Shown here: piece after piece, positions 18,422-27,418 of the stretch
Position numbering within the stretch: position 1 is the stretch's first letter
Layout of the letters: every line of letters starts with the position of its first letter
NCBI GenBank assembly: GCA_944321345.1
Contig: CALUKY010000001.1
Span: forward strand, 1-64,000
Direction of reading: 5' to 3'
Length of the DNA stretch: 64,000 nt
Source of the DNA: an uncultured Paraprevotella sp.
GTDB lineage: Bacteria > Bacteroidota > Bacteroidia > Bacteroidales > Bacteroidaceae
Translations under genes and position numbers: made by a program
Notes under the pieces: model-generated
Told to the model about the DNA's origin: nothing
The model's database searches: none
What the model saw: only the letters and a program-made list of their open reading frames with translations

Positions 18422-18745
18422 ATGACCATTCAAGAAGCGCAACAAGCCGTAGACCGTTGGATCAAGGAATACGGTGTACGGTATTTCAGTGAGCTGACCA
18501 ATATGGCCTGTCTTACCGAAGAAGTAGGCGAACTGGCTCGGGTCATGGCCCGAAAATATGGCGACCAGTCCTTTAAAGCCGGAGAAAAAGAGAATCTCGA
18601 TGAAGAAATGGCCGATATACTCTGGGTACTGATCTGTCTGGCCAACCAGACCGGAGTAAATTTGGAAGAAGCATTGAAAAAGAGCATCGAGAAGAAAACC
18701 AGCCGTGACAAAGAACGACATAAAAACAATTCCAAACTATATTAG
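18422..18745 (+). CDS. MazG-like nucleotide pyrophosphohydrolase
   Basis: A 107-residue single-domain MazG-type (all-alpha NTP pyrophosphatase) enzyme. The metal-binding pattern EEVGELARV (about residues 36-44) and DEEMADILWVLI (about 60-71) matches the EExxE and ExxD motifs. It would hydrolyse non-canonical or excess (d)NTPs to NMP and PPi. Two bases separate it from deoC, so the three genes dtd, this one and deoC form a small clean-up and salvage operon. Confidence 0.88.
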   Translation: MTIQEAQQAVDRWIKEYGVRYFSELTNMACLTEEVGELARVMARKYGDQSFKAGEKENLDEEMADILWVLICLANQTGVNLEEALKKSIEKKTSRDKERHKNNSKLY

Positions 18746-18747
18746 TT

Positions 18748-19662
18748 ATGAAACCATACGAAGATTTTGAGCAGGATCAGGAAAATAAATACCTGCAGGC
18801 ACTGGAACAGTACAACACCTCTATCAAGGATGAGGATGTGAAAAAGGCGGTAGAGAAACTGATTGCCGAACGAGTGCCGGAAAACGATACCAAAGAAGTA
18901 AAGAAATTCCTTTTGGGAAGTGTAGAGCTCACCACCCTGAAAACAACCGACAGCGACGAAAGCGTCCTGAAGTTCACAGAAAAGGTGAATGAATTTGAAG
19001 AAAAATATCCCGATCTGCCACACGTAGCAACCATCTGCGTATATCCGTGCTTTGCCTCAATCGTAAGCAAATCACTCGAAGTTGAAGGCGTAGAAGTAGC
19101 CTGCGTTTCGGGTAGTTTCCCTTCTTCACAGGCACTCTTAGAGATCAAAATCGCCGAGACAGCACTGGCCCTGAAGGATGGTGCTACAGAGATTGACATG
19201 GTGATGTCGGTAGGCAAATTCCTGAGCGGAGATTACGAAACCGTATGCGACGAAATCAGCGAACTGAAGGCTACCTGCGGCGACCGTAAACTAAAGGTTA
19301 TCCTCGAAACCGGTTGCCTGAAAACTGCGGAAAACATCAAAAAAGCCTCTATCCTGTCTATGTATGCCGGAGCGGACTATATCAAGACCTCTACCGGTAA
19401 AGAATCACCGGCCGCTACTCCTGAAGCAGCATATGTAATGTGCCAGGCCATCAAGGAATATTATGAAAAAACCGGCATTCAGATCGGTTTTAAGCCAGCC
19501 GGAGGTATGAACTGTGTGCATGATGCCTTGGTATATTATACCATCGTAAAAGAGGTTCTCGGTGAAAAATGGCTCACCAATCAGTGGCTCCGTTTAGGTA
19601 CCAGCCGTCTGGCAAACCAGCTGCTGAGTGATATTCTGGACGAAGAAGTGAAGTTCTTCTAA
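18748..19662 (+). CDS. deoC: Deoxyribose-phosphate aldolase
   Basis: A 304-residue DeoC that cleaves 2-deoxyribose-5-phosphate into glyceraldehyde-3-phosphate and acetaldehyde. VILETGCL and YIKTSTGK contain the residues around the Schiff-base Lys (about residue 212), and GFKPAGGM carries the second Lys. It has about 60 extra N-terminal residues rich in Glu and Lys compared with the short bacterial enzymes, as I recall for Bacteroides homologues. Last gene of its operon. Confidence 0.93.
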   Translation: MKPYEDFEQDQENKYLQALEQYNTSIKDEDVKKAVEKLIAERVPENDTKEVKKFLLGSVELTTLKTTDSDESVLKFTEKVNEFEEKYPDLPHVATICVYPCFASIVSKSLEVEGVEVACVSGSFPSSQALLEIKIAETALALKDGATEIDMVMSVGKFLSGDYETVCDEISELKATCGDRKLKVILETGCLKTAENIKKASILSMYAGADYIKTSTGKESPAATPEAAYVMCQAIKEYYEKTGIQIGFKPAGGMNCVHDALVYYTIVKEVLGEKWLTNQWLRLGTSRLANQLLSDILDEEVKFF

Positions 19663-19769
19663 AAACAAAAATCATCCTAAAAGGAAACCATAACAAAAAA
19701 AGGTTCGATATACCAGAAACAGAGTGAAGGAAAATGCATAGCCCTTCGCCGTGAAAATTGAAGTGCGTT

Positions 19770-19870
19770 GCCCGAAGTATCAAATTACTTTGCTCGAAGT
19801 ACTGGATTACTTTGCCTGAAGTAGTGAATTACTTTGCCCAAAGTATTGATCACTTTACGAAAAGTATCCG
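19770..19870. repeat. Tandem 22-bp palindromic repeats after deoC
   Basis: Four tandem units (19770-19791, 19792-19813, 19814-19835, 19836-19856) plus a partial fifth. The unit is about 22 bases with the pattern GCYYGAAGTA-N6-TACTTT, so each unit contains the inverted arms AAGTA and TACTT around a 6-base loop. The loops differ (TCAAAT, CTGGAT, GTGAAT) while the arms are kept, which suggests selection or copying of the arms. It is not a CRISPR: there are no constant repeats with longer spacers. It lies in the convergent deoC/polyprenyl synthase gap. Confidence 0.75.
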
Positions 19871-19902
19871 AAAGAAGGAACCTTCAAGATAATCAAAAAC
19901 AA

Positions 19903-19956
19903 ATAAGAAGTCCCATTACCTTTTGCCTGATGCAATCCGGTAATGGGACTTCTTAT
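19903..19956. terminator. Bidirectional terminator between deoC and polyprenyl synthase genes
   Basis: An 18-bp perfect stem: ATAAGAAGTCCCATTACC (19903-19920) with GGTAATGGGACTTCTTAT (19939-19956). Confidence 0.8.
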
Positions 19957-19992
19957 GTATATTCAGATTCTAATTCGCGATAAAAACATCCG

Positions 19993-20967
19993 TCAGGAAA
20001 CACGTTTCAGGACAAAATCCAGATACAGACGGAGAGCTTCATTTACGGACTCATCACCGTTATTTCCCAACAAACCGAATGCTGTTTGACGGATATTTTC
20101 CATTTTCAGACGGGCATACTCTATTCCACCGGATTCTTTCGTAAACTCTATCAAAGCCGCAATTTCTTCGTCATTTGCCATTAAGGAACGTACCTTATAA
20201 GCCAGCTGTTTCCATCGTTCATCGTCTGATTTCAATACGGAATAAATCACCGGCAGAGTGAGCTTTCCTTCTTTCATGTCATTTCCGGTAGGTTTGCCTA
20301 CTTCCTGATCCGTATAATAATCAAAGATATCATCCCGAATCTGGAAACACAAACCGATATATTCACCAAACAGACGGGCTTTCTCAATATCCTCCTCAGA
20401 CCCACCGGCCAGCATGGCTCCTATCTGGGCGCTGACAGCAAACAAGGATGCCGTTTTTTTACGGATCACCTCAAAATACTGCTCTTCTGAAATCTCTTCC
20501 GACTGGATATTGGCCAACTGCTGCAATTCGCCGTCAGACAAAGCCTGACCTAGCCAGGATATCAGTTCTACCACCCGGATATTTCCGGTCAGCGCGGCGT
20601 GCTTCAGGGCCGTAGAAAGCATATAATCGCCAACCAGCACCGCGGCCTTGTTATCCAATAAGGCGTTTACAGATTTCTGTCCGCGTCGCTCGGCGCTCTC
20701 GTCTACCACGTCATCATGCACCAGACTGGCCGTATGAAGCATTTCCAGACTTACTGCGGCATGCAAAGCCTGGTCGGTAACCGGACCGCACTTTTTGGCG
20801 GCCAGAAACAGTAATATGGGACGCATCATCTTTCCCCTACGCCCCAGAACGTGGCGCAAAGCTGTCTCCAAAAGAGGATTCCGGTGCTGCAAAGTAAAAT
20901 CAAACAGATTCTTGAATGACTCAAGTTCTGCTTCAATCGGTTTTCTGATCTGTGATAAAACGTCCAT
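19993..20967 (-). CDS. All-trans polyprenyl diphosphate synthase
   Basis: A 324-residue trans-prenyltransferase that extends FPP or GPP with IPP, most likely to make the side chain of menaquinone. The first Asp-rich motif is in LVHDDVVDES (about residues 81-90) and the second in QIRDDIFDYY (about 209-218). Both are intact, as is GRRGKMMRPILL near residue 43. Chain length cannot be read with confidence. Transcribed alone and divergently from polA; 91 bases separate the two starts. Confidence 0.88.
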   Translation of the reverse strand: MDVLSQIRKPIEAELESFKNLFDFTLQHRNPLLETALRHVLGRRGKMMRPILLFLAAKKCGPVTDQALHAAVSLEMLHTASLVHDDVVDESAERRGQKSVNALLDNKAAVLVGDYMLSTALKHAALTGNIRVVELISWLGQALSDGELQQLANIQSEEISEEQYFEVIRKKTASLFAVSAQIGAMLAGGSEEDIEKARLFGEYIGLCFQIRDDIFDYYTDQEVGKPTGNDMKEGKLTLPVIYSVLKSDDERWKQLAYKVRSLMANDEEIAALIEFTKESGGIEYARLKMENIRQTAFGLLGNNGDESVNEALRLYLDFVLKRVS

Positions 20968-21058
20968 ATAATCGGCTAATTTATAACCACAAAATTACAT
21001 AAAAATCAAAAGCAACTCATATTTTTTATGTAATTTTACGGAGAAATATATCAATAAT

Positions 21059-23827
21059 ATGGAGAAATTATTCTTATTGGATGCCTATGCTCTAATTTAC
21101 AGAGCATATTACGCTTTTATAAAAAATCCCCGTATCAATTCCAAAGGTCTGAACACATCAGCCATCTTGGGTTTTGTCAATACCCTGGAGGAGGTACTCA
21201 CCAAAGAGCAGCCTTCGCACATCGGCATTGCCTTCGACCCTGCCGGACCTACTTTCCGACACGAAGCCTACGAACAATATAAGGCACAACGCGAAGAAAC
21301 TCCCGAAGGAATACGTACTGCTGTACCGTATATAAAGGATATCATCCGCGCATATCGAATCCCCATTCTGGAGGTGCCGGGCTATGAGGCCGACGATGTT
21401 ATCGGTACGCTGGCACGCCAGGCTGACGCCCGCGGTGTGGATACTTTCATGATGACTCCGGACAAGGACTACGGACAGCTGGTGACAGAGCACGTCAAAA
21501 TGTACCGCCCGAAATACGGCGACAAGGAGTTTGAAGTTTTAGGTGTAGAAGAGGTAAAAGAGAAATACGGGCTCTCCTCGCCCGCTCAGGTCATCGACAT
21601 GCTGGGACTGATGGGTGACTCGGCCGACAACATTCCGGGCTGCCCGGGTGTAGGTGAGAAAACAGCCACCAAACTGATCCAACAGTTCGGAAGCATCGAG
21701 AACCTGCTTGCCGGAACCGATCAGTTGAAGGGAGCACTGAAAAGCAAAATCGAAAACAATAAAGAACAGATAGAGTTTTCAAAATTCCTGGCCACCATCA
21801 AAACAGATGTACCTATCGAACTCGATATGGAACAACTGAAGAAAGAGGATGCCGACGAGGAGAAATTGCGCAGCCTGTTCGAAGAACTGGAATTCCGCAC
21901 CCTGCTCGATCGAAAATTCAAAAAGGAAACCCAACAGCCGGTAACTGACCTTTTTCAGGGCACTCTCTTTGCAGATTTTACGGCCGATTCCCCGGAAGAA
22001 TCCAAAAATTCAAGTCTCACGAAGTATAATAAGGCTGATTTTGACTATCAACTTATTGATACAGAAGAGAAAAGAAAGAAAATTATTGATTTATTCTTGA
22101 CAAATAATTTTCTCAGTCTGGATACGGAAACCACCGGAACGGACCCGATCTCGGCAAAACTCGTGGGTTTGAGCTTCAGCATTCGCGAAAATCAGGCATT
22201 TTATGTGCCGATACCACAAAATTATAAAGAAGCTCAAAAAATCGTTAACGAATTTAAACCGGTTTATGAAAATGAAAATATTCTAAAAATTGGTCAAAAT
22301 ATCAAATACGACCTGTTGGTGCTGCAAAATTATGGTGTGGAACTGAAAGGAAAAATTTTCGACACCATGATTGCCCATTATCTGCTCCAGCCGGAACTGC
22401 ATCATGGCATGGACTATCTGGCAGAAGTTTATCTGAACTACCAGACCATCCACATAGAAGAACTGATCGGCAGCAAGGGAAAGAACCAGAAGAATATGGC
22501 CGACCTCTCTCCTACTGCCGTTTATGAATATGCGTGCGAGGATGCCGACGTGACACTCAAGCTGAAGAATGTACTGGAACCGCTGCTGAAAGAAAACGAC
22601 TGCGACCGCCTGTTTTGGGAAATCGAAATGCCGCTGATGCCGGTACTGGCCTATATGGAACGTAACGGTGTGTGCATCGACCGTGAAGGGTTGAAAGAAA
22701 CGTCACGCCTCTATACCGAGGAGATGAACCGCATAGAAAAGGAAATCCACGAACTGGCCGGAACGGACTTTAATATCGCCTCACCGAAACAGGTAGGCGA
22801 AGTGTTGTTCGACCGTCTGAAGATCGTAGACAAACCCAAGAAAACCAAAACGGGACAATACGTCACTTCGGAGGAGGTTTTGGAAAGCCTGCGCACCAAG
22901 CATCCGGTGGTAGAAAAGATCCTGGAGCACCGTGGCCTTAAAAAACTGTTGGGCACTTATATTGATGCGCTGCCGAAGCTGGTAAATCCGGTCACCGGAC
23001 ATATCCACACCTCATTCAACCAGACCATCACCACCACAGGACGTCTGAGCAGCAGCAATCCGAACCTGCAGAATATTCCAGTACGCAACGAATATGGCAA
23101 GGAAATCCGCAAGGCATTCATTCCCGAAGAAGGCTGTCTGTTCTTCTCGGCAGACTATTCACAGATCGAACTGCGCATCATGGCGCATCTGAGCGGTGAC
23201 GAACACATGATCGAAGCCTTCCGCAACGGACAGGATATCCATACGGCCACCGCAGCGAAAATCTTCAAGAAAGAGCTGGATGAGGTAACTAAAGAAGAAA
23301 GAAGCAAGGCCAAAACAGCCAATTTCGGCATCATATACGGCATCACGGCCTTCGGTCTGGCCGAACGCATGGGAGTGAGCCGTACGGAAGCCAAAGAGCT
23401 CATTGAAGGCTATTTCCAGACCTATCCCAAGGTGAAGGAATACATGAACCGAAGCATTGAGATGGCACGCGAAAAAGGATACACAGAGACCGTATACCAC
23501 CGCAAATGCCATCTGCGCGACATCAACAGCCACAACGCTGTGGTGCGCGGCTATGCAGAACGCAATGCCATCAACTCTCCGATTCAGGGAAGCGCGGCCG
23601 ATATCATCAAGATTGCCATGATCCGCATCTACCGCCGTTTCCGCGAAGAGCAGTTGCGCTCCAAGATGATCCTGCAGGTGCACGACGAATTGAACTTCAG
23701 TGTCTACCCCGAAGAAAAGGAAAAAGTACAACAAATTGTCATCGAGGAAATGGAGAACGCCTACTCCATGCTGGTACCTCTCGAAGCCGACTACGGATGG
23801 GGAAAAAACTGGCTTGAAGCCCATTGA
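21059..23827 (+). CDS. polA: DNA polymerase I
   Basis: A 922-residue family A polymerase for Okazaki fragment processing and repair. An N-terminal 5'-3' exonuclease (about residues 1-290) includes YEADDVIGTLA. A 3'-5' proofreading exonuclease follows, with its Asp-Glu motif intact in LSLDTETTG (about 350). The polymerase has motif A DYSQIELR (about 698), motif B KTANFGIIYG (about 750) and motif C QVHDELNF (about 874). All three activities look functional. Own transcription unit with a terminator directly after the stop. Confidence 0.95.
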   Translation: MEKLFLLDAYALIYRAYYAFIKNPRINSKGLNTSAILGFVNTLEEVLTKEQPSHIGIAFDPAGPTFRHEAYEQYKAQREETPEGIRTAVPYIKDIIRAYRIPILEVPGYEADDVIGTLARQADARGVDTFMMTPDKDYGQLVTEHVKMYRPKYGDKEFEVLGVEEVKEKYGLSSPAQVIDMLGLMGDSADNIPGCPGVGEKTATKLIQQFGSIENLLAGTDQLKGALKSKIENNKEQIEFSKFLATIKTDVPIELDMEQLKKEDADEEKLRSLFEELEFRTLLDRKFKKETQQPVTDLFQGTLFADFTADSPEESKNSSLTKYNKADFDYQLIDTEEKRKKIIDLFLTNNFLSLDTETTGTDPISAKLVGLSFSIRENQAFYVPIPQNYKEAQKIVNEFKPVYENENILKIGQNIKYDLLVLQNYGVELKGKIFDTMIAHYLLQPELHHGMDYLAEVYLNYQTIHIEELIGSKGKNQKNMADLSPTAVYEYACEDADVTLKLKNVLEPLLKENDCDRLFWEIEMPLMPVLAYMERNGVCIDREGLKETSRLYTEEMNRIEKEIHELAGTDFNIASPKQVGEVLFDRLKIVDKPKKTKTGQYVTSEEVLESLRTKHPVVEKILEHRGLKKLLGTYIDALPKLVNPVTGHIHTSFNQTITTTGRLSSSNPNLQNIPVRNEYGKEIRKAFIPEEGCLFFSADYSQIELRIMAHLSGDEHMIEAFRNGQDIHTATAAKIFKKELDEVTKEERSKAKTANFGIIYGITAFGLAERMGVSRTEAKELIEGYFQTYPKVKEYMNRSIEMAREKGYTETVYHRKCHLRDINSHNAVVRGYAERNAINSPIQGSAADIIKIAMIRIYRRFREEQLRSKMILQVHDELNFSVYPEEKEKVQQIVIEEMENAYSMLVPLEADYGWGKNWLEAH

Positions 23828-23830
23828 CAA

Positions 23831-23866
23831 AATGCTTCTCCGGCAGAAATACGGAGAAGCATTTTC
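23831..23866 (+). terminator. Terminator after polA
   Basis: AATGCTTCTCCG (23831-23842) pairs with CGGAGAAGCATT (23852-23863), followed by TTCT. It begins four bases after the stop codon. Confidence 0.8.
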
Positions 23867-23885
23867 TGTATACGGGATTTATTCT

Positions 23886-23893
23886 TAATTTTG
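23886..23893 (+). promoter_or_regulatory. -7 promoter box of ychF-lgt
   Basis: TAATTTTG fits TAnnTTTG and lies 47 bases before the ychF ATG. Confidence 0.5.
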
Positions 23894-23940
23894 CAAATTG
23901 TTTGGAAACAAAAGCATATCATTAAAAACAAAATAACATT

Positions 23941-25044
23941 ATGGCATTAAAAGCAGGTATCGTAGGCCTCCCGAATGTGGGCAAGTCTACCCTATTCAAT
24001 TGCTTGTCCAGCGCAAAGGCACAAGCAGCAAACTTCCCGTTCTGTACCATCGACGCCCAGCTGGGACAGATCTCCGTTCCCGATGAACGACTCACCAAGC
24101 TGGCCGAACTGATCAATCCGGACCGTATCGTACCGGCCACTTGCGAGATTGTAGATATCGCCGGACTGGTAAAGGGTGCCAGCAAGGGCGAAGGACTGGG
24201 TAACCAGTTCTTGGGTAACATCCGCGAAACGGATGCCATCATCCACGTGTTGAGATGTTTTGACAACGATAATATCGTGCATGTAGACGGTTCTGTAGAC
24301 CCGGTGCGCGACAAGGAAATTATCGACACCGAGCTCCAGCTCAAGGATCTGGAAACCGTAGAGAACCGTATCAAGCGTGTAGAAAAGATAGCCAAAGTGG
24401 GTGGCGACAAGCAGGCAAAGATTGAATACGAAGTGTTGCTGAAGTATCAGGAAGCCCTGCTGAAAGGAAAATCAGCCCGTACCGTATCTTTCGACACCGA
24501 GGAAGAAATGGCAGCCGCCAAGAATCTGTTCCTGCTGACAACCAAACCGGTACTTTACGTGTGCAACGTAGACGACAAGTCTGCTGCCAACGGCAATAAA
24601 TATGTAGAGGCAGTACGCGAAGCCATCAAGGACGAGAACGCGGAATTGCTGACCATCTCTGCACAGACAGAAGCGGACATCTCCGAGCTGGAAAGCTATG
24701 AAGAGAAACAGATGTTCCTGGAAGATATCGGTCTGAAAGAGTCCGGTTGCGACCGTCTGATCAAGGCAATTTATCATCTGCTCAACCTGCAGACTTACAT
24801 CACTGCCGGAAAGATGGAGGTGCGCGCCTGGACATTCCGTCGCGGATGGAAGGCTCCTCAGTGCGCCGGTGTGATCCACACAGACTTCGAGAAAGGCTTT
24901 ATCCGCGCCGAAGTCATCAAATATGAGGACTACATCAAGTATGGCTCGGAAACAGCCGTACGAGAGGCCGGAAAGATGAGCGTAGAGGGTAAAGACTACG
25001 TGGTGCAGGACGGCGACATCATGCACTTCCGCTTTAACGTATAA
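23941..25044 (+). CDS. ychF: Redox-regulated ATPase YchF
   Basis: A 367-residue Obg-family nucleotidase (OLA1/YchF) that binds ribosomes and prefers ATP. The P-loop GLPNVGKST is at residues 8-16, [14 protein letters not shown] is the G3 region, and the C-terminal TGS domain ends with [14 protein letters not shown]. Twelve bases separate it from lgt, so the two are cotranscribed. Confidence 0.95.
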   Translation: MALKAGIVGLPNVGKSTLFNCLSSAKAQAANFPFCTIDAQLGQISVPDERLTKLAELINPDRIVPATCEIVDIAGLVKGASKGEGLGNQFLGNIRETDAIIHVLRCFDNDNIVHVDGSVDPVRDKEIIDTELQLKDLETVENRIKRVEKIAKVGGDKQAKIEYEVLLKYQEALLKGKSARTVSFDTEEEMAAAKNLFLLTTKPVLYVCNVDDKSAANGNKYVEAVREAIKDENAELLTISAQTEADISELESYEEKQMFLEDIGLKESGCDRLIKAIYHLLNLQTYITAGKMEVRAWTFRRGWKAPQCAGVIHTDFEKGFIRAEVIKYEDYIKYGSETAVREAGKMSVEGKDYVVQDGDIMHFRFNV

Positions 25045-25055
25045 TCCGTAAGACC

Positions 25056-25901
25056 ATGACTGCCCTCCAGTATATTCTGTGGAATCCTCCGGTGGAGGCA
25101 TTTCACATCGGCGGACTCAGTATCCGCTGGTATTCCATCTGTTGGTGCTTAGGCCTTTTGGCCTGCTATGTGATTGTGCAGAAGCTCTATAAGAAGCAAA
25201 ACATCAAGGAAGAACTGTTTGAGCCTCTCTTCTTTTACTGCTTCTTCGGCATCCTGATCGGTGCCCGTCTGGGCCACTGTCTGTTCTACGAACCGGGATA
25301 TTTCCTGAGTCATCCTTTAGAAATGATTCTGCCCATGCGCCACACCATGAACGGATGGGTGTTTACCGGCTACGAAGGACTGGCCAGCCACGGAGGAACC
25401 CTTGGTCTGATGATAGCCTTGTGGCTTTATGTGCGCAAGACCAAAATCAATCTGATGCGTATTCTGGACAACATTGCCATAGCCACTCCTATCTGTGCCT
25501 TCTTCATCCGTATGGGAAATCTGATGAATTCCGAAATTATCGGAGACCCTACCACAGTTCCTTGGGCTTTTATCTTTGAGCGTGTGGATATGATCCCGCG
25601 CCATCCGGGACAATTGTATGAAGCACTCTGCTATCTGGCCTTTTTCTTCATCGGTCTGTACCTGTATAAGAAACGTCCGGAACAGGTGGGCAGCGGTTTC
25701 TTCTTCGGATTCTGCCTGACCACCATCTTCACCGCACGCTTCCTTCTGGAATTCACCAAAGAAATCCAGGAGGCTTTCGAAGCCAATATGTTGCTGAATA
25801 TGGGACAGTTACTCAGTATCCCATTCGTTATTTTAGGAATATATTGCATGGTGGGCGGTAAGCTTTGCCGCAAACTCGGCGAACCGCAGTTCAGAAAATA
25901 A
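25056..25901 (+). CDS. lgt: Prolipoprotein diacylglyceryl transferase
   Basis: A 281-residue inner-membrane Lgt that moves diacylglycerol from phosphatidylglycerol onto the lipobox Cys of prolipoproteins. About seven hydrophobic segments are visible. Signature segments are [11 protein letters not shown], the HGGTLG loop, the Lgt signature [12 protein letters not shown] and RHPGQLYEA. Bacteroides have many surface lipoproteins, so the enzyme is likely essential. Second gene after ychF, followed by a strong terminator. Confidence 0.94.
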   Translation: MTALQYILWNPPVEAFHIGGLSIRWYSICWCLGLLACYVIVQKLYKKQNIKEELFEPLFFYCFFGILIGARLGHCLFYEPGYFLSHPLEMILPMRHTMNGWVFTGYEGLASHGGTLGLMIALWLYVRKTKINLMRILDNIAIATPICAFFIRMGNLMNSEIIGDPTTVPWAFIFERVDMIPRHPGQLYEALCYLAFFFIGLYLYKKRPEQVGSGFFFGFCLTTIFTARFLLEFTKEIQEAFEANMLLNMGQLLSIPFVILGIYCMVGGKLCRKLGEPQFRK

Positions 25902-25918
25902 CATTAGAAACTATATTC

Positions 25919-25965
25919 ATATAGCCATATCCGGCATTTACGCTTTGGATATGGCTATATTTTTT
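25919..25965 (+). terminator. Terminator after lgt
   Basis: A 14-bp stem, ATATAGCCATATCC (25919-25932) with GGATATGGCTATAT (25947-25960), followed by TTTTT. It may also stop the convergent LysR gene. Confidence 0.85.
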
Positions 25966-25981
25966 ATCAAAAGCTTCTCCC

Positions 25982-26863
25982 CTATCTTGCCGTTATTTCT
26001 TGCAGACAGGAAGCAAAAGCCAAAGCAGAGTTCTTGCGATAAATTCCCTGAGGCCAGAACAAACAAGCCTTGGAAGTCGTCTGATCGGCACATAAAATCG
26101 GAATACAAACCAGATTCGGTTCCCCATGAACCGCCGCTTCACTTGTCATCGTAGCCCATTTTCCTCCGACAAGCATATGCAAAATAGTATGCACATCGTT
26201 GATTTCAATATCGACATGCAGCTCCAAACCGTTACGATGGCATATAGCATCTACTTTCTTGCGCGTGGCAAAACCTTTCTCCGGTAAAATAAAAGCAAGC
26301 TGCTGCAGTTTTTTGAGCGTTATGGAAGAAAGTCCGGCAAAAGGGTGCGTACGATGTACCACTACAAAAAGATGCGAAGTAAACAAAGCCAGACGCTCCA
26401 TCTCCTTCCACTCCTCTTCCGCATCAAAAGACAATACAAAATCCAAAGCATTACTTTTTAAACTCTCCATCATTTGCGCCGAAGTGCCGATGGTAACCAT
26501 TATTTTCACTTTGGGATGGCTTTCTGAAAAACGATTGATGGCCGCAATCAGAAGAGGCACCAGGCTATGCGTGGCACCTATATGCAGAGTACCTGTCTCC
26601 ACTCCTTTCAGGTCACGGATAATCTGCCGGCCGTCCTCGGCATCCTGTATGGATTTGCAGGCAAAAGGCAAGAAAGCCTTTCCGGCTTCCGTAGGTACAA
26701 TTCTTTTGCCGATACGGTCAAAGAGCAACACATCCAGTTCATCCTCTAACTGCTTGATTTGCTGCGAAAGTGTGCTCTGAGAGATATGAAGCACCCGGGC
26801 CGCCTCGGAGAAATTCTGCAACTCACAGGCCTCTTTAAAATATTTCAATTGTCTTAATTCCAT
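25982..26863 (-). CDS. LysR-family regulator, CynR-like, divergent from catalase locus
   Basis: A 293-residue LysR regulator. The N-terminal winged HTH (MELRQLKYFKEACELQNFSE, then AARVLHISQSTLSQQIKQLE) spans residues 1-60 and a periplasmic-binding-like effector domain follows. Its position beside katA invites the name OxyR, but the redox Cys equivalent to OxyR Cys199 is Ala199 here, in EKGFATRKKVDAIC; only Cys208 remains. The segment resembles CynR/CbbR-type LysR proteins, which sense small molecules. Likely regulates the divergent flavodoxin-fold/catalase operon and itself, from the shared 106-base gap. The effector is unknown. Confidence 0.82.
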   Translation of the reverse strand: MELRQLKYFKEACELQNFSEAARVLHISQSTLSQQIKQLEDELDVLLFDRIGKRIVPTEAGKAFLPFACKSIQDAEDGRQIIRDLKGVETGTLHIGATHSLVPLLIAAINRFSESHPKVKIMVTIGTSAQMMESLKSNALDFVLSFDAEEEWKEMERLALFTSHLFVVVHRTHPFAGLSSITLKKLQQLAFILPEKGFATRKKVDAICHRNGLELHVDIEINDVHTILHMLVGGKWATMTSEAAVHGEPNLVCIPILCADQTTSKACLFWPQGIYRKNSALAFASCLQEITAR

Positions 26864-26969
26864 CCCAACTTATCGTTTTCATCAATATGGCTTATCGAAA
26901 AATAGCGGTCTGCAAATATAATATATTTTTTGTACCCATTATACATTTGTGAAATTATCAATTAAAAGG
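26864..26969. promoter_or_regulatory. Divergent control region of LysR and flavodoxin-katA
   Basis: The minus-strand -7 box is TATATTTG (complement of 26913-26920) for the LysR gene. The plus-strand box TACATTTG (26942-26949) serves the flavodoxin-fold gene. CTTATCG occurs twice as a direct repeat (26869-26875 and 26891-26897), 22 bases or two helical turns apart, downstream of the LysR start point, and could be a regulator site. The plus-strand box overlaps a GTG at 26949, which rules that GTG out as a start. Confidence 0.5.
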
Positions 26970-27407
26970 ATGAAAGCAACCGTTGTCTATTATAGTCATA
27001 AAGGAAAAACCGCCGGTTATGCCCGCGAAATCGCCATGTATCTATGGTCTAAAGGATGGAATGTAAGCCTGAGTTCCCTATCCGATCTCAAGCCGGAACG
27101 CATTCGGGACACAGACTTGCTGATTACCGGATGCTGGACTTGTGGTTGGTTTGTCGTGGGACAGCATCCGCACCGCACATGGGTAGATTTAAGCCGACCG
27201 CTTGCCGGTATGGTACCCGCAGAACAGACTCTGTTTTTCACCACTTACAAGATTCATACCGGAAGCATGTTCCGAAAGATGAAGAAAGTGATGCAGATTC
27301 CTCGCAAAAGCCATTCTCCGGAACTGAAATCAAAAACCGGACGACTGACTGAAAAGGATAAACATATTCTGGATCAGTTCATTAGAAATAAGAGATTTAA
27401 CTTTTAA
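26970..27407 (+). CDS. Flavodoxin-fold protein upstream of catalase
   Basis: A 145-residue protein with the flavodoxin fold. ATVVYYSHKGKTAGYAREIAMYL (residues 3-25) contains the phosphate loop SHKGKTAGYA, close to the flavodoxin SxTGxT pattern, and LLITGCWTCGWFV resembles the second flavin loop. It probably binds FMN, or is a degenerate member. ATG 26970 is chosen over GTG 26949 because the promoter -7 box ends at 26949. Only 11 bases separate it from katA, so it is probably cotranscribed and may supply electrons in oxidative stress; that role is inference. Confidence 0.72.
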   Translation: MKATVVYYSHKGKTAGYAREIAMYLWSKGWNVSLSSLSDLKPERIRDTDLLITGCWTCGWFVVGQHPHRTWVDLSRPLAGMVPAEQTLFFTTYKIHTGSMFRKMKKVMQIPRKSHSPELKSKTGRLTEKDKHILDQFIRNKRFNF

Positions 27408-27418
27408 AATAGAGTAAT

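Noticed and set aside
19770-19870. CRISPR array
   Set aside because: Units are 22 bases back to back with variable 6-base loops; no constant repeat with long spacers and no cas genes.
25982-26863. Naming the LysR gene oxyR
   Set aside because: Position 199 is Ala, not the peroxidatic Cys, and the segment looks CynR-like.
26949-26969. GTG start giving seven extra residues on the flavodoxin-fold protein
   Set aside because: The promoter -7 box occupies 26942-26949, so the GTG lies before the likely transcript start.
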